A DNA stretch of 64,000 nt from Chamaelirium japonicum (Eukaryota; Streptophyta; Magnoliopsida; Liliales; Melanthiaceae). The position numbers were made by a program, and so were the translations under genes. Below are positions 30,254 to 46,300 of this stretch, one piece after another. The DNA lies in assembly GCA_947650365.1 (NCBI GenBank), contig OX393553.1, positions 41,401,949 to 41,465,948 of the forward strand. Reading direction: 5' to 3'. The notes beneath the pieces were generated by a model. That model saw only the letters and a list, made by a program, of their open reading frames with translations. It had not been told where the DNA came from and searched no databases. Position 1 is the stretch's first letter, and each line of letters starts with the position of its first letter.

Positions 30254-33200
30254 GTACGAATGAATTAGAATGGATCGTATGAATGAATTAGAATGGATCG
30301 TGTGAAAGAATTAGAATAGATTGTATGAATGAATTAGAATGGATCATATGAATGAATTAGATTGGATCGTATTAATGAATTAGAATGGATCGTGAATTAG
30401 AATGTATCGTGCGAATGAATTAGAATGGATTGTACGAATGATTAAGAATGGATCGTGCGAATGAATTAGAATGGATCATACGAATGAATTAGAATGGATC
30501 GTATGAATGAATTAGAATGGATCGTATGAATGAATTAGAATAGATTGTGCGAATAAATTAGAATGGATCGTACGAATGAATTAGAATGGATACATTCGTG
30601 CGAATATATTAGAATGGATTGTACGAATGAATTAGAATGGATCGTGCGAATGAATTAGAATGGATTGTACGAATGAATTAGAATGGATCGTGCGAATGAA
30701 TTAGAATGGATCGTACGAATGAATTAGAATTGATACATTCGTGTGAATGAATTAGAATGGATCGTACGAATGAATTAGAATGGATCGTACGAATGAATTA
30801 GAATGGATTGTACGAAGGAATTAGAATGGATACATTCATGCGAATGAATTAGAATGGATCGTACGAATGAGTAAGAATGGATCGTACGAATGAAATAGAA
30901 TAGATTGTACGCATGAATTAGAATGGATCGTGCTAATGAATTAGAATTGATCGTACGAATGAATTAGAATAGATTGTGCGAATGAATTAGAATGGATCAT
31001 ATGAATGAATTAGAATGCATCGTACGAATGAATTAGATTGGATCGTATGAATGAATTAGAATGGATCGTACAAATGAATTAGAATGGATACATTAACGAA
31101 TGAATTAGAATGGATCGTATGAATGAATTAGAATGGATCATATGAGTGAATTAGAATGGATCGTAAGAATGAATTAGAATGGATTGTACGAATGTATCCA
31201 TTCTAATTCATCCGTACGATCCATTCTAATTCCTTCGTACGGATCCTTTCTAATTCCTTCGTACGATCCATTCTAATTCCTTCGTACGATCCATTCTAAT
31301 TTCATTCGTATGATCCATTCTAATTCCTTCGTACGATCCATTCTTATTAATTCCCATGAATGTATCCATTCTAATTCAAACGTACGATCCATTCTATTTC
31401 ATTTATACGATCCAATGTAATTCATTCATACAATCCATTCTAATTCATTCGTACGATCCATTCTAATTCATTCGCACGAATGTATCCATTCTAATTCATT
31501 CGTACGATCCATTCTAATTCATTCGCACAATCTATTCTATTTTATTCGTACGATCCATTCTAAGTCATTCGTACGATCCATTCTAATTCATTCGTATGAT
31601 CCATTCTAATTCATTCGCACGATCCATTCTAATTCATTCATATGATCCGTTCTAAGTCATTCATATGATCCATTCTAATTCATTCGCACGATCCATTCTA
31701 ATTCATTCATACAATCCATTCTAATTCTTTCGCACGATCCTTTCTAATTCGTTCGTACGATCCATTCTAATTCATTCGTACGATCCATTCTAATCCATTC
31801 ATTCGGACGATCCATTCTAATTCATTCGTATGATCCATTCTAATTCATTTGTACGATCCATTCTAATTCCTTCGTATGACCCATTCTAATTCATTCACAG
31901 GAATGTATCCATTATAATTCATTCGTACGATCCATTATAATTCATTCGTACGATCTATTCTAATTCATTCGCACGATCCATTCTAATTCATTCATAGAAT
32001 GGATCGTATGAATGAATTAGAATGGATCGTGCGAATGATTTAGAATGGATCGTACGAATGAATTAGAATGGATCGTGTGAAAGAATTAGAATGGATCGTA
32101 CAAAGGAATTATAATGGATCGTATGAATGAATTAGATTGCATCGTATTAATGAATTAGAATGGATCGTACTAATGAATTAGAATGGATCGTACGACTGAG
32201 TAAGAATGGATCGTATTATTGAATTAGAATTGATCGAATAAGAATAGATCGTACGAATGAAATAGAATGGATCGTACGAATAAATTAGAATGGATCGTGC
32301 GAATAATTAGAATGGATCGTACGAATGAATTAGAATAGATTATGCGAATGAATTAGAATGGATCGTACGAATGAATTAGAATGGATCGTACGAATGAATT
32401 AGAATGGATCGTACGAATGAATTAGAATGGATCGTATGAATGAATTAGATTGGATCGTATGAATGAATTAGAATGGATCGTGCGAATGAATTAGAATGGA
32501 TTGTATGAATGAATTAGAATTGATCGTGCGAATGAATTAGAATAGATCGTACGAATGAATTAGAATGGATCATACGAATGAATTAGAATGGATCATACGA
32601 ATGAGTAAGAATGGATCGTACGAATGAAATGGAATGGATCGTACGAATGAATTAGAATGGATATATTCATGCAAATGAATTAGATTGGATGGTATGAATG
32701 AATTAGAATGGATCGTAATGGATCGTACGAATGAGTAAGAATGGATCGTACGAATGAAATAGAATGGATTGTACGAATGAATTAGAATGGATCGGACGAA
32801 TGAATTAGAATAGATTATATGAATGAATTAGAATGGATACATTCGTGCGAATTAATTAGAATGGATCGTACGAATGAATTAGAATGGATCGTACGAATGA
32901 ATTAGAATGGATCGTACGAATGAATTAGAATGGATACATTCGTGCGAATGAATTAGAATGGATCATACGAAGGAATTAGAATGGATCGTACGAATGAATT
33001 AGAATGGATCGTACGAATGAATTAGAATGGATCATGTGAATGAATTAGAATGGATTGTACGAAGGAATTAGAATGGATCGTACGAAGGAATTAGAATGGA
33101 TCGTACGAATGAATTAAAATGGATATATTCGTGTAAATGAATTAAAATGGATCGTACGAATGAATTAGAATGGATCGTATGAATGAATTAGAATGGATCG

Positions 33201-35257
33201 TGCGAATGAATTAGAATGGATTGTACGAATGAATTAGAATAGATCATATGAATGAATTAGAATGGATCGTACGATGGAATTAGAATGGATCGTACGAATG
33301 AATTACAATGGATCGTACGAATGAATTAGAATAGGTCGTATGAATTAGAATGGAACATATGAATGAATTAGAATGGATACATTCATGCGAATGAATTAGA
33401 ATGGATCGTACGAATAAGTAAGAATGGATCATACGAATGAAATAGAATGGATTGTACGAATGAATTAGAACGGATCGTATGAATGAATTAGATTGGATCG
33501 TATAAATGAATTAGAATGGATCGTATGAATGAATTAGAATAGATTGTGCGACTGAATTAGAATGGATCGTACGTATGAATTAGAATGGATACATTCATTG
33601 GAATGAATTAGAATGGATCGTACAATGGAATTAGAATGGATCATATGAATGAAATATAATGGGTCGTACAAAGGAATTAGAATGGATCGTACGAAGGAAT
33701 TAGAATTGATTGTATGAATGAATTAGAATGAATTTGAACAATCCATTCGAATTCATTCATACGATCCATTCTAATTCATTCGTACGATCCATTCTAATTC
33801 ATTCATACAATCCATTCTAATTCTTTCACACGATCCATTCTAATTCATTCGTACGATCCATTCTAATTCATTCGTACAATCCATTCTATTTCATTTGTAC
33901 GATCCATTCTTACTCATTCGTATGATCCATTCTAATTCATTCGTACGATCCATTCTCTTTCATTCGTATGATCCATTCTTACTCATTCGTATGATCTATT
34001 CTAATTCATTCGCATGAATGTATCCATCTAATTCATTCGTATGATCCATTCTAGTTCATTCGTACGATCCATTCTAATTCATTCGCACGATCCATTCTAA
34101 TCCATTCATACGATCCAATCTAATTCATTCATACGATCCATTCTAATTCATTCGCACAATCTATTCTAATTCATTCGTACGATCCATTCTAATTCATTCG
34201 CACGAATGTATCCATTCTAATTCCTTCGTACAATCCATTCTAATCCATTCGTATGATCCATTCTAATTCATTCGCACAATCTATTCTAATTCATTCGCAC
34301 GAATGTATCCATTCTAATTCATTCGTATGATCCATTCTAATTCATTCGCACGAATGTATCCATTCTAATTCCTTCGTACGATCCATTCTAATTCATTCGT
34401 ATGTATCCATTCTAATTCATTCATACGATCCATTCTAATTCATTCGTACGATCCATTCGAATTCATTCGTACGATCCATTCTAATTCATTCGCACGAATG
34501 TATCCATTCTAATTCATTCGTACGATCAATTCTAATTCATTCGTACGAATGTATCCATTCTAATTCATTCGTACGATCCATTCTAATTCATTCATACGAT
34601 CCATTCTAATTCCTTCGTACGATCCATTCTAATTCATTCATACGATCCATTCTAATTCATTTGTACGATCCATTCTAATTCACTCATACGATCCATTCTA
34701 ATTCATTCGCATGAATGTATCCATTCTAATTCATTCGTACGATCCATTCTAATTCATTCGCACGATCCATTCTAATTTATTCGTACGATCCATTCTAATT
34801 CCTTCGTACGATCTATTCTAATTCATTCGTACGATCCATTCTAATTCATTCATACGATCCAATCTAATTCATTTGCACGATCCATTCTAATTCATTCATT
34901 CGATCTATTCTAATTCATTCGTACAATCCATTCTAATTCATTCGCACAAATGTATCTATTATATTTCATTCGTACGATCCATTCTTACTCAATCGTATGA
35001 TCCATTCTAATTCATTCGCATGAATCTATCCATTCTAATTCATTCGTACGATCCATTCTAATTCATTCGCATGATCCATTCTAATTCATTAATACGATCC
35101 AATCTAATTCCTTCATACGATCCATTCTAATTCATTCGCACGAATGTATCCATTCTAATTCATTCGTACGTTTCTAATTCATTCATACAATCCATTCTAA
35201 TTCTTTCACACGTCATATGATCCATTCTAATTCATTCGTACGATCCATTCTAATTCA
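30254..35257. repeat. Array section F: four long alternating blocks
   Basis: Blocks: F 30,254-31,193, R 31,194-31,994, F 31,995-33,736, R 33,737-35,257. The marker AAATATAATGGG near 33,645 also occurs at 25,091 and 29,094. Nothing but satellite is visible. Confidence 0.85.
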
Positions 35258-36875
35258 TGAATAAGAATGGATATGAGTGAATTCGAATGAATTAGAATGG
35301 ATCGTGCGAATGAATTAGAATGGATCCTACGAATGAAATAGAATAGATTGAGCAAATGAATTAGAATGGATCGTACGAATGAATTAGAATGGATACATTC
35401 GTGCGAATGAATTAGAATGGATCATACGAATGAATTAGAATAGATTCATTCGGGCGAATGAATTAGAATGGATCGTGCGAATGAATTAGAATGGATCGTA
35501 TGAAAGAATTAGAATGGATTGTATGAATGAATCAGAATGGATCGTACGAATGAATTAGAATGGATAAATTCGTGCGAATGAATTAGAATGGATTGTATTA
35601 TACGATCCATTCTAAGTCATTCGCACGATCCAATCTAATTCATTCGTACGATCCATTCCTTCGTACGACGAATGAATTAGAATGGATCGTGCGAATGAAT
35701 TAGAATGGATCGTACGAATGAATTAGAATGGATCGTATAAATGAATTAGAATGGATCGTACGTATGAATTAGAATGGATCGTACGACGAATGAATTAGAA
35801 TGGATCGTGCGAATGAATTAGAATGGATCGTACGAATGAATTAGAAAGGATACATCCGTGCGAATGAATTAGAATGGATCGTACGAATGAGTAAGAATGG
35901 ATCGTACATTCGTGCTAATGAATTAGAATGGATTATACGAATGAAATAGAATAGATCGTAGGAAGGAATTAGAATGGATCGTACGAAGGAATTAGAATGG
36001 ATCGTACGAAGGAATTAGAATGGATACATTCGTGCAAATGAATTAGAATGGATCATACGAATGAATTAGAATGGATCGTACGAATGAATTAGTATAGATC
36101 GTACGAATGAATTAGAATGGAATGGATATATTCATGGGAATGAATTAGAATGGATCGTGCGAATGAATTAGAATGGATACATTTGTGCGAATGAATTAGA
36201 ATGGATCATACGAATGAATTAGAATGGATCGAACGAATGAATTAAAATGGATACATTCGTGCAAAAGAATTAGAATGGATTGTATGAATGAATTAGAACG
36301 GATTATACGAAATCCATTCTAATTCATTCGTACGATCCATTCAAATTCCTTCGTACGATCCATTCTAATTCATTCGTATGATCCATTCTAATTCATTCGC
36401 ACGAACCATTCTAATTCATTCGTACGATCCATTCTAATTCATTCGTACGATCCATTCTAATTCATTCATACGATCTTTTCTAATTCTTTCGCATGAATAT
36501 ATCCATTCTAATTCATTCGTACGATCCATTCTAATTCATTCGCGTACGATCCATTCTAATTCATTCGTACGATCCATTCTATTTCATTCCTACGATGCAT
36601 TCTAATTCATTCATACGATCCATTCTAATTCATTTGTAATATCCATTCTAATTCATTCGTACAATCCATTCTATTTCATTCGTACGATCCATTCTTACTC
36701 ATTCGTATGATCCATTCTAATTCATTCGCACGATCCATTCTTATTCATTCACACGAACCATTCTAATTCCTTCGTACGATCCATTCTAATTCATTCGCAC
36801 GATCCATTCTAATTCATTCGCACGATCCATTCTAATTCATTTGTATGATCCATTCTAATTCATTCGCACGATCCA

Positions 36876-36905
36876 TTCTAATTCATTCGTACGAATGAAT
36901 TAGAA
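36876..36905. repeat. 30-bp perfect palindrome at an R-to-F switch, within a longer inverted repeat
   Basis: The centre lies between 36,890 and 36,891, inside CATTCGTACGAATG. The arms match perfectly for 15 bp each way. Apart from single mismatches, they go on matching for at least 40 bp per arm, including GATCGTGCG. There is no spacer, so this site can fold into a long hairpin or cruciform. Confidence 0.9.
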
Positions 36906-39900
36906 AGGATCGTGCGAAAGAATTAGAATGGATTGTATGAATGAATTAGAATGGATCGTACGAATGAATTAGAATAGATCGTACGAATGAATTAGAATGG
37001 ATTGTATGTCGCAAAATCTATTCTAATTCATTCGCACGAATGTATCCATTCTAATTCATTCGTATGATCCATTCTAATTCATTCTTACGATCCATTCTAA
37101 TTCATTCGCACGATCCATTCTAATTCATTCATACAATCCATTCTAATTCTTTCGCACGATCCTTTCTAATTCATTCATACGATCCATTCTAATTCATTCG
37201 TACGATCCATTCTAATTCATTCGTACGATCAATTGTAATTCATTAATACGATCCATTCTTACTCATTTGTACGATCCATTCTAATTCATTCGTACGATCC
37301 ATTCTAATTCATTAATACGATCCAATCTAATTCATTCATACGATCCATTCTATTTCCTTCGTACGATCCATTCTAATTCATACGATCCATTCTATTTCAT
37401 TCATATGATCCATTCTAATTCATTCGCACGATCCATTCTAATTCATTCATACGATCCATTCTAATTCATTCGCATGATCCATTCTAATTCATTCGCACGA
37501 TCCTTTCTAATTCATTCATACGATCCATTCTAATTCATTCATACGATCCATTCTAATTCATTCGCACAATCTATTCTAATTCATTCGTACGATCAATTAT
37601 AATTCATTCGTACGATCCATTCTAATTTATTCGCACAATCTATTCTTATTCATTCGTACGATCCATTCTAATTCATTCGTACGATCCATTCTAATTCATT
37701 TATACGATCCAATCTAATTCATTCATACAATCCATTCAAATTCATTCGTACGATCTATTCTAATTCATTCGTACGATCCATTCTAATTCATTTGCACGAA
37801 TATATCCATTCTAATTCATTCGTACGATCCATTATAATTCCTTCGTACGATCCATTCTAATTCCTTCGTACGATCCATTCTAATTCATTCATACGATCTA
37901 TTCTAATTCATTCACACGGAATTGATCGTACTAATGAATTAGAATGGATACATTCGTGCGAATGAATCCGAATGGATCGTACGAATGAATTAGAATGGAT
38001 AAATTTGTGCGAATGAATTAAAATGGATTGTACGAATGAATTAGATTGGATCGTATAAATGAATTAGAATGGATCGTACGTATGAATTAGAATGGATACA
38101 TTCATGGGAATGAATAAGAATGGATCGTACGAAGGAATTAGAATGGATCATATGAATGAAATAGAATGGATCGTACGAAGAAATTAGAATGGATCGTACG
38201 AAGGAATTAGAATGGATCATACGAAGGAATTAGAATGGATCATACGAATGAAATAGAATGGATCGTACAAATGAATTAGAATGGATCGTGCGAATGAATA
38301 AGAATGGATCATACGAATGAATTAGAATAGATTATGCGAATGAATTAGAATGGATCGTACGAATGAATTAGAATGGATCGTACGAATGAATTAGAATGGA
38401 TCGTATGAATGAATTAGAATGGATCGTGCGAAGGAATTAGAATGGATCGTACGTGAATTAGAATAGATCGTACGTATGAATTAGAATGGATTCATTCGTG
38501 CGAATGAATTAGAATGGATCGTGCGAATGAATTAGAATGGATCATACGAATGAATTAGAATGGATCGTACGAATGAATTAGAATGGATACATTCGTGCGA
38601 ATGAATTAGAATGGATCGTACGAATGAGTAAGAATGGATCGTACGAATGAAATAGAATCGATTGTACGAATGAATTAGAATGGATCGAACGAATTAATTA
38701 GAATGGATACATTCGTGCGAATGAATTAGAATGGATCGTACGAATGATTTAGAATGGATCGTGCGAATGAATTAGAATGGATCATACGAATGAATTAGAA
38801 TGGATCGTACGAATGAATTAGAATTGGTCGTACGAATGAATTAGAATGGATACATTCGTGCGAATGAATTAGAATGGATCGTACGAATGAGTAAGAATGG
38901 ATCGTACGAATGAAATAGAAAGGATTGTACGAATGAATTAGAATCCATTCTAATTCATTCGCACAATCTATTCTAATTTACTAATACGATCCATTCTAAT
39001 TCATTCGCACGAATGTATCCATTCTAATTCATTCATACGATTAATTCTAATTCATTCATACGATCCATTCTAATTCACTCATACGATCCATTCTAATCCA
39101 TTCGCACGAATGTATCCATTCTAATTCCTTCGTACGATCCATTCTAATTCCTTCGTTCGATCTATTCTAATTCATTCATACGATCCATTCTAATTCATTT
39201 ATACGATCCAATCTAATTCATTCGTACGATCCATTCTATTTGTACAATCCATTCTTACTCATTCGTACGATCCATTCTAATTTATTTGCACGAATGTATC
39301 CATTCTAATTCACTCGTACGATCCATTCTAATTCATTCGCACGATCCATTCTAATTCATTCATACGATCCATTCTAATTCATTCGTACGATCCATTCTAA
39401 TTCATTCGCACGATTCATTCTAATTCATTCATACGATCCAATCTAACTCATTCATACGATCCATTCTAATTCATTCGTACAATCCATTCTAATTCATTCG
39501 CACGATCCATTCGAATTCACACATACGATCCATTCTAATTCATTCGTATGATCCATTCCGAATGAATTAGAATGGATCATGCTAATGAATTAGAATTGAT
39601 CGTACGAATGAATTAGAATAGATTGTGCGAATCAATTAGAATGGATCGTACGAATGAATTAGAATGGATCATACGAATGAATTAGAATGGATATATTCAT
39701 GCAAATGAATTAGAATGGATCGTGTGAATGAATTAGAATGGATCGTACGAATGAATTAGAATGGATACATTCGTGCGAATAAATTAGAACATACGATCCA
39801 TTCTAATTCATTCATACGATCCATTCTAATTCATTCGCACGATCCATTTTAATTCATTCATACGATCCAATCTAATTCATTCATACGATCCATTCTAATT

Positions 39901-40709
39901 CATTCGCACGAATGTATCCATTCTACTTCATTCGCACGATCCATTCTAATTCATTCATACAATCCATTCTAATTCTTTTGGACAAATGTATACATTCTAA
40001 TTCATTCATACGATCCATTCTAATTCATTCGTATGATCCATTGTAATTCCTTCGTACGATCCATTCTATTTCATTCGTACGATCCATTCTTACTCATTCG
40101 TACGATCTATTCTAATTCATTCGCACGAATGTATCCATCTATTTCATTCGTATGATCCATTCTAATTCATTCGTACGATCCATTCTAATTCATTCGTACG
40201 ATCCATTCTAATTCTTTCGCACGATCCATTCTAATTCATTCATACGATCCAATCTAATTCATTCATACGATCCATTCTAATTTATTTGCACAATCTATTC
40301 TAATTCATTCGTACGATCCATTCTAATTCATTCACACGAATGTATCCATTCTAATTCATTCGTACGATCCATTCTAATTCATTCATACGATCTATTCTAA
40401 TCCATTCTATTTCATTCGTAAGATCCTTTCTTACTCATTCGTATGATCCATTCTAATTCATTCGCACGAATGTATCCATTCTAATTCATTCGTACGATCC
40501 ATTCTAATTCATTCATACGATCCAATCTAATTCATTCATACAATCCATTCTAATTCTTTCACACGATCCATTCTAATTCATTCGTATGATCCATTCTAAT
40601 TCATTCGCACGAATGTATCCATTCTAATTATTTCACTTGATCCATTCTAATTCATTCGTACCATCCTTTCTAATTCATTCGCACGAATGTATCCATTCTA
40701 ATTCATTCG

Positions 40710-40717
40710 TACATGTA
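40710..40717. repeat. TACATGTA palindrome at an R-to-F switch
   Basis: The R block ends ATTCATTCG and the F block begins TATGAATGAATT around TACATGTA. The same octamer marks the switches at 1,582-1,589 and near 9,687. It also lies at the irregular joins 4,725-4,732 and 12,631-12,638, where R sequence resumes at once. It is not part of the standard unit. Confidence 0.88.
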
Positions 40718-43390
40718 TGAATGAATTAGAATAGATCGTACGAATGAATTAGAGTCGTACGATCCATTCTAATTCATTCGTCGCATGATCCATTTTAATT
40801 CATTCGCACAATCTATTCTAATTCATTCATACGATCCATTCTAATTCATTCGCACGAATGTATCCATTCTAATTCATTCGTACGATCCATTCTAATTCCT
40901 TCGTACGAATGTATCCACTCTAATTCATTCGTACGATCCATTTTATATCATTCGCACGATCCATTCTAATTCATTCGTACGATCCATTCTAATTCATTCG
41001 CACGATCCATTCTAACTCGTTCGTCGTACGAAGGAATTAGAAAGGATACATTCGTGCGAATGAATTAGAATGGATCGTACAAATGAATTTGAATTGATCG
41101 TATTAATGAATTAGAATATATCGTGCGAATGAATTAGAATGGATCGTACGAATGAATTAGAATGGATCGTACGAATGAATTAGAGTGATACATTCGTACG
41201 AAGGAATTAGAATGGATTGTACGAATGAATTAGAATGGATACATTTATGCGAATGAATTAGAATGGATCGTATGAATGAATTAGAATAGATTGTGCGAAT
41301 GAATTAGAATGGATCGTGCGACGAACGAATTAGAATGGATCGTACGAATGAATTAGAATGGATCGTACGAAGGAATTAGAATGGATCGGATGAACGAATT
41401 AGAATATATTGTACGAATGAATTAGAATGGATCGTATGAATGAATTAGATTGGATCGTATGAATGAATGAGACTGGTGCGAATGAATTAGAATGGATCGT
41501 ACGAATGAGTAAGAATGGATCGTACGAATGTATTCGTGCAAATGAATTAGAATGGATCGTATGTACGAATGAATTAGAATGGATACATTCGTGCAAAAGA
41601 ATTAGAATGGATTGTATGACGTACGAATGAATTAGATCCATTCTAATTCATTTGCATGATCCATTCTAATTCATTCATACGATCCATTTTATTTCATTCG
41701 TACGATCCATTCTTACTCATTCGTACGATCCATTCTAATTCATTCGCATGAATGTATCCATTCTAATTCATTCGTACGATCCATTCTAATTCATTCATAC
41801 GATCCATTCTAATTCATTCGTACGATCCATTCTAATTCCTTCTACGATCCATTCTAATTCCTTCGTACGATCCATTCTAATTCCTTTGTTCTAATTCATT
41901 CATACGATCCATTCTAATTCATTCATACGATTCATTCTAATTCAATCCATTCTAATTCATTCGTACGATCCATTCTTACTCATTCGTACGATCCATTCTA
42001 ATTCATTCGTACGATCTATTCAAATTTATTCGTACCCATTCTACTTCATTCGCACGAATGTATCCATTCTAATTCATTCATACGATCCATTCTAATTCAT
42101 TCGCACAATCTATTCTAATTCATTCGTACGATCAATTCTAATTCATTAGCACGATCCATTCTAATTCATTCGTACGATCTATTCTATTTCATTCGTACGA
42201 TCCATTCTTACTCAATCGTATGATCCATTCTAATTCATTCGAACGAATGTATCCATTCTAATTCATTCGTACGATGCATTCTTATTCATTCGTACGATCC
42301 ATTCCAATTCATTCATACGATCCATTCTAATTCATTCGTACGATCTATTCTAATTCATTCGTACGATCCATTCTATTTCATTCGTACGATCCATTCTAAT
42401 TTATTCATATGATCCATTCTAATTCATTCGTATGATCCATTCTAATTCATTCGCACAATCTATTCTAATTCCTTCGTACGATCTATTCTATTTCATTCGT
42501 ACGATCCATTCTTACTCAATCGTATGAACCATTCTAATTCATTCGCACGAATGTATCCATTTTAATTCATTCGTACGATCCATTCTAATTCATTCATACG
42601 ATCCATTCTAATTCATTCGTATGATCCATTCTAATTCCTTCGTATGATCCATTCTAATTCATTCATACGATCCATTCTAATTCATTCGTACGATCTATTC
42701 TAATTCATTCGTATGATCCATTCTAATTCACTTGCACGAATATATCCATTCTAATTCATTCGTAGGATACGATCGTACGAATGAATTAGAATGGATCATA
42801 CGAATGAGTAAGAATGGATCATACGAATGAATTAGAATAGATCGTACGAATGAATTAGAATGGATCGTGCTAATGAATTAAAATTGATCATACGAATGAA
42901 TTAGAATAGATTGTGCGAATGAATTAGAATGGATCGTATGAATGAATTAGAATGGATACATTCGTGCGAATGAATTAGAATGGATCGTATGAATGAATTA
43001 GATTGGGTCGTATGAATGAATTAGAATGGATCGTACGTATGAATTAGATTGGATCGTACGAATGAATTAGAATGGATACATTCGTGCGAATGAATTAGAA
43101 TGGATCATACGATTGAGTAAGAATGGATCGTACAAATGAAATAGAATAGATCGTACGAATGAATTAGAATGGATCATGCTAATGAATTAGAATTGATCGT
43201 ACGAATGAATTAGAATGGATCGTGCTAATGAATTAGAATGGATCATACGAATAAAATAGAATGGATCGTGCTAATTCATTCGTACATTTTCCATTCTATT
43301 TCTAATTCATTCGTGCGATCCATTCTTACTCATTCGTACGATCCATTCTAATTCATTTGCACGAATATATCCATTCTAATTTATTCGCAC

Positions 43391-46300
43391 GATCCATTCT
43401 AATTCATTCGTACGATCTATTCTAATTCCTTCGTACGATCCATTCTAATTCATTAAAACGATCCATTCTAATTCTTTTATTCTAATTTATTCGCACGAAT
43501 GTATCCATTCTAATTCATTCGTACGATCCATTCTAATTCATTCGCACAATCTATTCTAATTCATTCGTACGATCCATTCTAATTCATTAGCACGATCCAT
43601 TCTAATTCATTCATACAATCCATTCTAATTCTTTTGCACGAATGTATCCATTCTAATTCATTCGTACGATCCATTCTAATTCATTCGTACGATCCATTCT
43701 AATTCATTCGCACGATCTATTCTAATTCATCATACGATCCAATCTAATTCATTCGTACGATCCATTCTAATTCATTCGCACAATCTATTCTAATTCATTC
43801 GCACGATCCATTCTAATTCATTCATACGACCCATTCTAATTCATTCGCACGAATGTATCCATTCTAATTCATTCGCACGAATGTATCCATTCTAATTCAT
43901 TCGTACAATCCATTCTAATTCCTTCGTACCGTATGATCCATTCTAATTCCTTCGTACGATCCATTCTATTTCATTGGTATGATCCATTCTAATTCCTTCG
44001 TACAATCCATTCTATTTCATTCGTACGATCCATTCTTACTGATTCGTACGTTCCATTCTAATTCATTCGGACGAATGGATCCATTCTAATTCATTCGTAT
44101 GATCCATTCTAATTCATTCGTACGATCCATTCATTCTAATTCATTCGTATGATCCATTCTAATTCCTTCGTACGATCTATTCTAATTCATTCGTACGATC
44201 CATTCTAATTCATTCGTACAATGAATTAGAATGGATCGTATGAATGAATTAGATTGGATCGTATGAATGAATTAGAATGGATCGTGCGAATGAATTAGAA
44301 TGGATCGTACGTGCGAATGAATTAGAATGGATCGTACGAAGGAATTAGAATGGATCGTACGTACGAAGGAATTAAAATGGAACGTACGAAGGAATTAGAA
44401 TGGATCATACGAATGAATTAGAATAGATCGTACGAATGAAATAGAATGAATACAAATGAATTATAATGGTTCATACGAATTGATTAGAATAGATTGTACG
44501 GAATGAATTAGAATGTATCGTGTAAATGAATTAGAATGGATCGTGCGAATGAATTAGAATGGATCGTGCGAATGAATTAGAATGGATTGTACGAATGAAT
44601 TAGAATAGATTGTGCGAATGAATTAGAATGGATCGTATGAATGAATTAGATTGGATCATATGAATGAATTAGAATGGATATATTCTTGCAAATGAATTAG
44701 AATGGATCGTATGAATGAATTAGAATGGATCGTATGAATGAATTAGAATGGATCGTGCGAATGAATTAGAATGGATCGTAAGAATGAATTAGAATGGATC
44801 GTCCAAATAAATTAGATTGGATCGTACGATTGAATTAGAATGGATACATTCGTGGGAATGAATTAGAATGGATCGTACATACGAATGAATTAGAATGGAT
44901 ACATTCGTGCAAATGAATTAGAATAGTTCGTACGAATGAAATAGAATGGATCGTACGAATGAATTAGAATGGATCGTGCTAATGAATTAGAATGGATCGT
45001 ACGAATGAATTAGAATAGATTATGCGAATGAATTAGAATGGATCGTATGAATGAATTAGAATGGATATATTCGTGCGAATGAATTAGAATGGATCATATG
45101 AATGAATTAGAATGGATCGTGCGAATGAATTAGAATGGATCGTACGAATGAATTATAATGGATACATTCGTGCGTATCAATGAATCGTATAAATGAAATA
45201 GAATGGATCGTACGTATCAATTAGAATGGATATATTCATGGGAATGAATTAGAATGGATCGTACGAAGGAAATAGAATGGATCGTACGAAGGAATTAGAA
45301 TGGATCGTACGAATGAATTAGAATAGATACATTCGTGCAAAAGAATTAGAATGGATTGTATGAATGAATTTGAATGGATCTTAGAATGGATCGTACTAAT
45401 GAGTAAGAATGGATCGTACGATTGAAGTAGAATAGATTGTACTAATGAATTAGAAAAGATTGTGCGAATGAATTAGAATAGATCGTACGAATGAATTTGA
45501 ATGGATACATTCGTACGAATGAAATAGAATAGAACGTACGAATGAATTAGAATGGATACATTCGTGCGAAAGAATTAGAATGGATCGTATGAATGAATTA
45601 GATTGGATCGTATGAATGAATTAGAATGGATCGTACGAATGAATTAGAATGGATCGTACGAATGAATTAGAATGGATTGTGGAAAGGAATTAGAATGGAT
45701 CATACGAATTAATTAGAATGGATAAATTCGTACGAATGAATTAGAATGGATTGTATGAATGAATTAGATTGGATCGTATAAATGAATTAGAATGGATCAT
45801 ACGTATGAATTAGAATGGATACATTCATGGGAATGAATAAGAATGGAACGTACGAAGGAATTAGAATGGATCGTGCGAATGAATTAGAATGGATCGTACG
45901 AATGAATTAGAATGGATCGTATGAATGAATTAGAATGGATTATACGAATGAATTAGAGTGGATCGTGTGAAAGAATTAGAATGGATTGTATGAATGAATT
46001 AGAATAGATTGTGCAAATGAATTAGAATGGATCGTACGAATGAATTAGAATAGATCGTGCGAATGAATTAGAATGTATACATTCGTGCGAATGAATTAGA
46101 ATGGATCATACGAATGAGTAAGAATGGATCGTACGAATGAAATAGAATGGATTGTACGAATGAATTAGAATGGATCGTACGAATGACTTAGAATGGATCG
46201 TGTGAAAGAATTAGAAAGGATTGTATGAATGAATTAGAATGGATCGTATGAATGAATTAGAATGGATCGTACGAATGAATTAGAATGGATACATTCGTGC

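Larger units (their letters stand above)
35258..43390. repeat. Array section G: finely mixed blocks
   Basis: Blocks: F 35,258-35,597, R 35,598-35,659, F 35,660-36,310, R 36,311-36,890, F 36,891-37,008, R 37,009-37,917, F 37,918-38,943, R 38,944-39,558, F 39,559-39,790, R 39,791-40,713, F 40,714-40,754, R 40,755-41,025, F 41,026-41,635, R 41,636-42,772, F 42,773-43,266, R from 43,267. Several F islands are only two to five units long. No gene is present. Confidence 0.83.
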
